NCBI GenBank assembly: GCA_007922305.1
Contig: ML677476.1
Location: 563,675-627,674 of the forward strand
Origin: Dermatemys mawii
Taxonomy: Eukaryota; Chordata; Testudines; Dermatemydidae
DNA: 64,000 bases
Direction of reading: 5' to 3'
Position 1 is the first letter of the stretch, and each line of letters begins with the position of its first letter. The translations under genes were made by a program, and so were the position numbers. Below the pieces are notes generated by a model. The model did not search any database and had not been told where the DNA came from. It worked only from the letters and a program-made list of their open reading frames with translations. This document shows positions 59,501 to 64,000 of this stretch, in pieces.

Positions 59501-62328
59501 CAGCCAAAGGCACGGCCCTAACACCAGGGCACACCCACGCCAAATTTCAGGTCCTGATGCATGGAGGGCTAGAACTTCCCAATGAAACAGCTGTAAGAAT
59601 TTTTTAACATGTGGGGGAGGCAATAAATGTATTTTTCTCTAATCTTATCCTCAGAAATGGCTGAGCCCTTTTAGCTTGATACTTTTCAAAAAAGATTCAG
59701 CTCAAAGCAGACCCTCCGTGTGGAAAAGTTCAGTCCCAACAGTTTATGTTTGGAAAAGCTATAAGCAACTGAAAATAGGGTCTTATAATGGAAAGTGTTA
59801 ACCTGCATTGCCTAGACTCAGGGCTGGATTACCCAACAGGCAGACTAAGCACATGCTTAGGGCACCAGCAAAGCAGGGGGCACCAAAAAAAAAAGAGTGT
59901 ATTTTTTAAATTTGATATTTGATATTTCAAAAAAGCATCATGGGAAAAATTGAACAACATGAAAATATCACTACTCACAGAGATTCAGTGTTGACATATT
60001 TAAATCAAAGACAGGGCTTTGGATTGACACAAAAATTGGAAAAACAAATTAAAGGGGAGCGTGAATACTGGCAACATTTCTTGAAGTGTGTTATAGCTGT
60101 TGTTCAAACATTAGCTGAACGTGGTCTGCCTTTCCAGGGATCAAATGACACATTTGATCATTGCAGAATGGAAATTTCTTGGGATTGTTGGAGATTGTCG
60201 CTCAGTTTGACCCATTTTTAGCAGGCCATACCTCAAAATATGGGAATGCTGGCAACGGTAACCCATCATACTTATCCAAGACAATATGTGATGAACTCAT
60301 TGGTCTAATGAGTGACAAAGTGTGTTCAGCTACTGTGGATGAAATAAGTGCTACTGAGTACTTCCGTTTATCTGTCGACTCTACACCTGAACTTTCACAT
60401 ATTGTTCAATTGAGTATTGTACTGAGATGTGTCTCCCACAGATGGAAAACCAGTTTAATGATTTATAACATTCCTCAATTTGAAAAACCACACTGGTGAA
60501 GAAATGGCAATCAAGCACTACATTATCTGTGTCAAGTTTGCAAAATAGATTTCTCAAAGCGCAGAGGTCAGTCTTATGACAATGCTGCCAACATGTCAGT
60601 GCGTTATCAAGGAATGCCGAAGAAGCTTTTAGAACAGAATATGCCATATTCATACCATGTGCTGCACACGCTCTCAATCTTATTGGCTGCAGTGCTGTTG
60701 ATTGTTGTCTGGTGGCAGTAAGTTTTTTTCTCAACAGTCCAGTTACTTTATACATTTTTCTCTACCTCAACACACTTATGGGCAGTTCCTTAAATATATT
60801 TGGTCAATGTGTCTTGAAATTTCTTTCTAATACTCACTGGGAGGCACATGCAGTTGCAACAAGTGCAATTCTGGAGTCCTACTCAAAGATTGCAGTTGCA
60901 TTAGAAAGTATAGCTGAAGACCAATCACAAAAGGGAGAACTATACGAGAGGCAGAAAACATTGCAAACAAGATGCAATAACTAGAGTTTGTATTCATGTT
61001 GAAATTCATGTTGAAATTCATACTATAGGAGAGGCAGAAAACATTGCAAACAAGATGCAAAAACTAGAGTTTGTATTCATGTTGAAATTCATGTTGAAAT
61101 TTTACAATACTTTTACCACACAAGTAAAGCTTTCCAAGAAAAAGAATTGGATTTGAAAACATGTGCAGACCTCTGACAATCATTAGCAGACCACTTACAC
61201 ACTTTGAGGAATGATTTCAAAGGATTTGAAGACACATCAAAAGATACGTTGTCTGATCCTAACTACAAAGAACCCCAGTCCCACAACCAAATCAGAAAAA
61301 CAAATGATAGCAGTGCAACAGAAACAGCATTGAATCCTAGAGACAAATTTCGCGTATCTACTTACTACGCTATAATTGATACACTTGACGCTCATATGAA
61401 GAGGAGAGGTGAAGTGTACAAAGAAGTATCAAGTAGATTTTCTTTTCTAAATGATATGGACTTATCTGATGAACAATATTCACAAGGTTCCCAAAAGCTA
61501 GTTGACTCGTACCCTGTTGACATGAACATGGATCTCTGTGGAGAAATATGGCAATTCCACTGTTACATGCTTGCAAAGTTTAATGAAACAGGAAAAATGA
61601 AATTCAGTCACATTGATCTTCATGACACAATACTGAAAGATGGAATACAATGTGTATTTCCAAATGTAGAGATCGCACTACGTATTTTTCTAACATTGAT
61701 AATCACTAACTGCTCCGCAGAACACATTTTTTCTCAGCTGAAAAGAATAAAAACTCCTCAGAGAACAACAATGTGTTAAGACAGACTTGATTCACTTTCC
61801 CTATTGTGTATGGAAGTGGACTTGCTTCATTGAGTCAGCTTCTATGAACTTATCCAGAATTTTGCAATCAGAAAATCTAGAAAGAAGCTATTTTAATTCC
61901 AGCATACATGTAATTTTTGTGTCATTTCGAAAAATAAAATTTTATTTCACGGTATAGTATTGTTTTGATTTTGAATTACATATGGAGGGAACCATAATCT
62001 TTTCAGTGCTTAGGGCCTCTAAAGGTCTTAATCTGGCCCTGCCTAGACTATTGAGTGGCTTGATATTATAGGGGCTGGTCCTTTGTGGTACTAGGTGTTT
62101 CTGAAGGGAAGTCAGTACCTCTCAGGAAGTACAGAATCAGAGATGTAGATAGGGCCATAGGACAAAGGCCGTGGTTCCCCCTCCAAGGCTATCTCTTATG
62201 TATCTGTTATGGCAGGTTTGCCTATTGTCATTCACAGTATTTTATCTCCTGCAGGTTTAGTTCTACATTTGCCTTTCTTGGGACAAGCACCGGATGAGAA
62301 CTGCTACGATGACTCAGTTTACTGGGAG
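41412..62328 (+). CDS. RHAG: Rh-associated glycoprotein (RhAG), ammonia channel, 3'-incomplete
   Basis: Nine exons with AG/GT borders join in one frame to 397 residues. Human RhAG has 409, and its last exon adds only a few residues, which here lie past the window. RhAG is a multi-pass plasma-membrane Amt/Rh protein that conducts NH3/NH4+ and anchors the erythrocyte Rh complex. Hallmarks: [39 protein letters not shown], the pore histidines at residues 164 ([12 protein letters not shown]) and 322 ([11 protein letters not shown]), [19 protein letters not shown] and [16 protein letters not shown]. Ile50 and Phe54 match human Ile61 and Phe65, changed in stomatocytosis. Loop 1 is about ten residues shorter than human and lacks its N-glycosylation site. 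The start is placed at MRFKF by homology. An in-frame ATG 24 bases upstream (41388) would add eight residues. Confidence 0.97.
45245..45475 (+). repeat. CR1 LINE 3' end
   Basis: ACAATTAACCATTGGAACAA, GGAATCTTCAAATCAAGATG, TGGCCTAAGCTATGCAGGAG and AAAATCTATGAACTG follow CR1 order. Confidence 0.85.
45838..46225 (-). repeat. CR1 LINE 3' end, antisense, older subfamily
   Basis: TGTAGGGCTGAAGGGACCTT, GCAAGGTCATCAAGTCCAGC, AACCTGTTCTTAAACACCTC, GGAAGTCTATTCCAGAATTT and ATATTTGAAAACTGTTATCC are the reverse complement of a CR1 3' region. A minus-strand frame includes [17 protein letters not shown]. Confidence 0.9.
47438..47525 (+). repeat. CR1 LINE 3' tail
   Basis: GTGAAATTCTATGGCCTGTG, GGCAGGAGGTCAGACCAGAT and CTGGCCTTAAAATCTATGAA. 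Confidence 0.85.
49321..49504 (+). CDS. RHAG: RHAG exon 2
   Basis: 184 bases, acceptor CCTTTCAG, donor GTAAGT. It encodes [20 protein letters not shown] and [20 protein letters not shown], membrane helices 2 and 3. Confidence 0.97.
49665..49865. repeat. Interspersed repeat with tRNA-like text (RHAG intron 2)
   Basis: GAGTTCAAGTCCCTGATCCA, GGGATTCAAACCTCTGTTTT and AAGTGCCCCAACCATAAGGC are related to the repeat at 8585-8700. The GTTCAAGTCC string resembles a tRNA B box. Confidence 0.35.
50442..50592 (+). CDS. RHAG: RHAG exon 3
   Basis: 151 bases, acceptor ACATACAG, donor GTAGGA, phase 0 out. It encodes [20 protein letters not shown] and [20 protein letters not shown]. Confidence 0.95.
50593..51821 (+). 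other. RHAG intron 3, no recognised feature
   Basis: No repeat with clear ends and no additional exon is visible. Confidence 0.5.
51822..51969 (+). CDS. RHAG: RHAG exon 4 (first pore histidine)
   Basis: 148 bases, donor GTAAGT. It encodes [20 protein letters not shown]. The histidine is the first of the twin pore histidines, and the aspartate a few residues before it is also kept. It ends [10 protein letters not shown]. Confidence 0.97.
52130..52290. repeat. Miniature DNA transposon fragment (CAACCAGCTCT family)
   Basis: AT-rich sequence with TTTTTGTGAAAAATT, ending AACTATCAACCAGCTCT, the inverse of the terminus at 8361. Confidence 0.5.
52511..53183. mobile_element. Non-autonomous DNA transposon rich in AGCGCT palindromes
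   Basis: Ends GGGCTTGGTTACACTGGCAC and TTGTAAGTGTAACCATACCC are inverse. Flanks TTA and TTG suggest a 3-bp Harbinger-type target site with one change. AGCGCT recurs six times, including the perfect 18-bp palindrome CTTTATAGCGCTATAAAG (52530-52547). No transposase is encoded. It lies in RHAG intron 4. Confidence 0.7.
53481..53644 (+). CDS. RHAG: RHAG exon 5
   Basis: 164 bases, donor GTAAGA. It encodes [20 protein letters not shown], then [18 protein letters not shown] and [12 protein letters not shown]. It is one codon shorter than the human exon in the HPDLQQ loop. Confidence 0.97.
53645..54961 (+). other. RHAG intron 5, no recognised feature
   Basis: No well-bounded repeat or extra exon is visible. 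Confidence 0.5.
54962..55099 (+). CDS. RHAG: RHAG exon 6
   Basis: 138 bases, 46 complete codons, acceptor GCACAG, donor GTAAGT. It encodes [20 protein letters not shown] and the following helix [16 protein letters not shown]. Confidence 0.97.
55330..55606. repeat. GC-rich hAT-like element remnant (RHAG intron 6)
   Basis: A GC-rich block whose right end AGGGACGGCCCTG is the inverse of a common hAT miniature-element start (CAGGGCCGTCCCT). The left end is unclear. Confidence 0.45.
55718..55839 (+). CDS. RHAG: RHAG exon 7 (second pore histidine)
   Basis: 122 bases, acceptor CTTTTAG, donor GTGAGT. It encodes [20 protein letters not shown]. The NLHGLPG histidine is the second twin pore histidine. 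Confidence 0.97.
55868..56126. mobile_element. hAT-like foldback element (RHAG intron 7)
   Basis: It ends AGAGTTTGCCAACCCTG, a hAT miniature-element terminus. Inside, a 29-bp hairpin (55941-55969 with 55976-56004, two mismatches) surrounds the loop GGTGCC. CCCAGCCAATGGGA occurs twice. The left end is truncated or diverged. Confidence 0.6.
56128..56235. repeat. Short interspersed repeat (GGGTCGGCTT...TATACGGTA)
   Basis: AGGGTCGGCTTATGAAAGGG occurs, then GGGGTCGGCTTGTAAACAAA, ending ACGAGTATATACGGTATA. It resembles a dispersed miniature element. The family is not named. Confidence 0.45.
56664..56786. mobile_element. Miniature DNA transposon, copy 2
   Basis: About 123 bp with inverted ends AGGGTGACCAGACAGC and CATCTGGTCACTCTA. 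The interior (CGGGACAGGAGGTGAGGGTA, ACAGTCCCTATAAAATAAGG) is the reverse-orientation relative of the element at 1288-1409. Confidence 0.8.
57345..57825. repeat. Harbinger-like miniature element between 36-bp direct repeats
   Basis: An identical 36-bp string (starting CAAATCATGAGATTGG) lies at 57345-57380 and 57790-57825. Between them, at about 57497-57775, is a miniature element starting GGCCTTGTCTATACTA after TTA. It has internal foldback arms (TCCCATCGACTCC with GGAGTCGATGGGA, and AGCGGGTC/GACCCGCT). Confidence 0.65.
58291..58376 (+). CDS. RHAG: RHAG exon 8
   Basis: 86 bases, acceptor TTTTCAG, donor GTTAGT (weaker than GTAAGT). It encodes [20 protein letters not shown] and ALVGGAFAG. The last five exon bases and the donor are duplicated 32 bases downstream. 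Confidence 0.95.
58372..58425 (+). repeat. 32-bp tandem duplication spanning the RHAG exon 8 splice donor
   Basis: TGCAGGTTAGTAAGATGCAA begins at 58372 and again at 58404. The copies carry identical exon-end and donor bases. Confidence 0.95.
58483..58590 (-). repeat. CR1 LINE 3' end, antisense
   Basis: AGATTTAAAGGCCAGAAGAG, TTATCTAGTCTGACTTCCTG and CACAACCTCACCCACTGCTA. Confidence 0.85.
58843..59186. repeat. Long inverted repeat (94/90-bp arms, 160-bp spacer), RHAG intron 8
   Basis: The left arm 58843-58936 is the reverse complement of the right arm 59097-59186, except for three mismatches and one 4-base gap (AATT). Example: TCTGAATGCTTCACTTTGTC on the left, GACAAAGTGAAGCATTCAGA on the right. 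No target duplication or transposon terminus was recognised. Confidence 0.9.
59187..59818 (+). other. RHAG intron 8 segment, no recognised feature
   Basis: No gene or bounded repeat is visible between the inverted repeat and the hAT element. Confidence 0.45.
59919..61779 (+). pseudogene. hAT transposase pseudogene
   Basis: This is the coding remnant of the hAT element. A frameshift lies between 60161 and 60221, a stop at 60497-60499, and further stops before 61204. Two aspartate blocks expected of a hAT catalytic domain (VDSTPE and SYDNAANM) are visible, as is the C-terminal dimerisation segment. An 83-bp tandem duplication (60946-61111) interrupts the middle and shifts the frame. Confidence 0.85.
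60946..61111 (+). repeat. 83-bp tandem duplication inside the hAT element
   Basis: GAGAGGCAGAAAACATTGCA begins at 60946 and again at 61029. The shared stretch runs about 70 bases with one base change (GCAATAACT against GCAAAAACT). Confidence 0.85.
62255..62328 (+). CDS. RHAG: RHAG exon 9
   Basis: 74 bases, acceptor CCTGCAG, donor GTAGGA, phase 0 out. It encodes [20 protein letters not shown] and VYWE. The family then has a few more residues from a last exon that I do not find before 64000. Confidence 0.95.
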
Positions 62329-62819
62329 GTAGGATATAACCGTGACTAATCAGATCATCAAGAAGTGCAGTTTTCATTGCCTTTTATTCAAAGATTACAA
62401 TACAATGCAATTGTGTTTTCCTAGTGGGAGAGGGAGGATTCGCTGAATCTTTGTTAAACTAGGAAGTCACTTACACACAGGAGCCAGGCTTCAAAAATCC
62501 AGCCTAATCTCAGGTTTTAGGATTTCTCAGACCCACCTCCAAAATCGCAAGGCTTTTGCTGTTGCAGCTGTGAAAGTGAATGGAGGAGGAATGGAGAGAT
62601 GGGCCCTCTCTAAGCAGGCTGCAGCGGAAAGAGCTCTTGAAATCCACTGTCATTGCACATCAGGAGATGGTTATTACTCATGTTTTTAAAAAACAAACTC
62701 TCATTTTTTTTTCATATGATAAAGAGAAAACTTGGGGACAGGGCTGCTGGGGAGAGGGGAGCCAGGATGAAAATCTCCGGCTTTGCAGTGTAGGTGCAAG
62801 GAAGGCCCCGTAGTAAAGG

Positions 62820-63085
62820 CACTCTGCTAGGACTCATCAGATCTCAGTTCACTTCCTGGCCCTCCCTTTGTAACGCTGGGGAAGTCATTAATTGCCTGTA
62901 TACCCCAGATCCCCATCTGTAAAATGAGGATAATGTGAAAGTCACTTACTTTTTCTGTCTGGTCTGTTTAGATGGTAGGCGCTTGAGGGCAAAGACAGAC
63001 TCTTATTATGGGTTTGTAGAGTACCTCACACAATGGGGCCTTGATCTCAATTAAGGCCTCTTGGCACTGTAATCTCACAAACAAC
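62820..63085 (+). repeat. MIR-like SINE followed by a CORE-SINE-like tail
   Basis: GTAACGCTGGGGAAGTCATT, ATCCCCATCTGTAAAATGAG, TTGAGGGCAAAGACAGACTC and CACACAATGGGGCCTTGATC follow a MIR-like order. The tail is related to 700-845 and 43790-43860. Confidence 0.7.
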
Positions 63086-63824
63086 AAAAGCCACCAAGCC
63101 CTCCCAAGTCAAGAGTACACCAAAGACTACAGTTAGCTTTCAGAAAGAAGAATTTTAGGCACCTGTAAGCTTCTGGCCCCTTAGAAGCTGGCATTGTCTT
63201 CAGCCTGTCATGCTCTGGTCATGAGTGTTTGTTAGCGCTAAGGTCTCCAGTAAGTTATACTGCATGGAGAGGGGAGCACCAGCAAACTCAGAAGAAAAAT
63301 AAGATGGAAGAAGAGAGAAATGCCTGAACGTTGTGTGCTAGTGTGAGACCATAAAGGGCAATGTCAGAGGAAGTAAGTGAGGGAAGTTCTGTGGGAAGTA
63401 AAGGCATGTCTGCGCAATGGGTGGTAGAACGGCACAGCTCCTCTGCTCCAGCTCTGCCACTGTAGCACCGCAGAGTAGATGTTCCTTAGATCAGCGGGCC
63501 GGGTTTTCCCATCTCTCCCTCCCCGAGTGGCAGTAGCTAGGTTGACGGCTGGCTTAACAACAACATGCAGCAGGTGAATTTTTTACACCCGTGAGGAATG
63601 CAGCTAGGTCAATCTGTCTTTTAAGACGAGGCCTAAACTGTTTGCACTGCATGTGAATCATGGCTCTTTACTTGGTGAGAGCAGGCGAATGCAGTAATGC
63701 ACTGGGAAGTACAGACCGCTCCACTGTTAGAAATGCAACTTGGTTGATCCAGTGGCCCAGGGAAGCTTACTGCCTAAGGGGCAGCTGTGATCGAAAAAGA
63801 TAGGGTCTGGGGTGAATTTCCAGA
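63086..63824 (+). other. RHAG intron 9 segment, no recognised feature
   Basis: No last RHAG exon, gene or bounded repeat is apparent here. Confidence 0.45.
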
Positions 63825-64000
63825 CTAGAGGTGGGCAAACTACGGCCCGTGGGCCACATTCGGCCCACAGGACTGACGTGCCCAGACCCTGAGCTCCCAG
63901 TCGGGCAGGCTAACCCCGGCGCCTTGCCTGCTGTCTCTCCTACCCTGCAGCCTCAGCTCACCACGTGGCAGCGCATCAGCGTGGCTTGCTGCAGCTGGGC
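63825..64000. mobile_element. hAT-like miniature element, cut by the window end
   Basis: TAGAGGTGGGCAAACTACGG then CCCGTGGGCCACATTCGGCC, a hAT-family miniature-element start. A GC-rich body runs to the window end. Confidence 0.65.

Larger units (their letters stand above)
59819..62041 (+). mobile_element. hAT DNA transposon with broken transposase (ZMYM1/DUF4371 type)
   Basis: 2223 bp with ends CAGGGCTGGATTACC and CTTAATCTGGCCCTG (imperfect inverted repeat). A perfect 8-bp target duplication CCTAGACT lies at 59811-59818 and 62042-62049. The sense strand carries a decayed transposase related to ZMYM1-like hAT proteins. Pieces in order: 59919-60221 ([17 protein letters not shown]), 60161-60499 in another frame ([37 protein letters not shown]), [12 protein letters not shown] near 60560-60600 in a further frame, and 61204-61779 (C-terminal [16 protein letters not shown]). 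Frameshifts and stops separate them, so it cannot work as it stands. It is inserted in RHAG intron 8 in the same orientation as the gene. Confidence 0.92.

Noticed and set aside
62329..64000. RHAG last exon
   Set aside because: I looked for an acceptor followed by a few codons resembling the family C-terminus and a stop. No convincing candidate is present.
1..64000. CRISPR arrays, bacterial operons, tRNA or rRNA genes
   Set aside because: No regularly spaced repeats, no Shine-Dalgarno-led gene clusters and no complete cloverleaf were seen. The tRNA-like strings at 8585 and 49665 belong to interspersed repeats.

Overview
This window looks like nuclear DNA of a non-mammalian amniote, most likely a turtle (a crocodilian or other reptile cannot be excluded). 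Two host genes with vertebrate exon/intron structure lie head-to-tail on the + strand. They sit in DNA full of old interspersed repeats: CR1 LINEs in both orientations, an RTE-type LINE, a Penelope-like element, L2/MIR-like remnants, LTRs and many hAT-like or Harbinger-like DNA transposons. There is no prokaryotic feature, operon, CRISPR array or convincing RNA gene. The turtle assignment rests on the repeat mix and is an inference.

Layout. (1) 1-6683: the 3' part of a CRISP (cysteine-rich secretory protein) gene. Five exons are recognised (255-345, 1445-1590, 2335-2429, 4772-4857, 6556-6683). They encode the C-terminal 181 residues: most of the CAP domain, the hinge and the ICR/CRD domain, with 16 cysteines. 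The signal peptide and N-terminal exons lie upstream of the window. (2) About 6.7-41.3 kb: intergenic DNA without a recognisable host gene. It holds CR1 copies, hAT miniature elements with target-site duplications, two LTRs and a nested block at 32.6-36.2 kb in which CR1 sequence is interrupted by an antisense RTE LINE and by a Penelope-like element whose last 303 codons (GIY-YIG endonuclease) are open. (3) 41412-62328: RHAG, the Rh-associated glycoprotein (Amt/Rh ammonia channel family). Nine exons join in phase to give 397 residues. The short last exon must lie beyond 64000. (4) 62329-64000: RHAG intron 9 with a MIR-like repeat and the start of a hAT-like element.

The CRISP-RHAG neighbourhood matches the mammalian arrangement (RHAG next to CRISP2 in the same orientation), so this is conserved synteny. 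The two genes are not known to work together: one is a secreted protein, the other an erythroid membrane channel.

The items most worth checking are a duplicated splice donor at RHAG exon 8, a roughly 90-bp inverted repeat and a hAT transposon (8-bp target-site duplication) in RHAG intron 8, a degenerate hammerhead-ribozyme-like motif 3' of the Penelope-like ORF, loss of loop-1 N-glycosylation in RHAG, and changed CAP-cavity residues in the CRISP protein. I found no convincing wholly new biological system.
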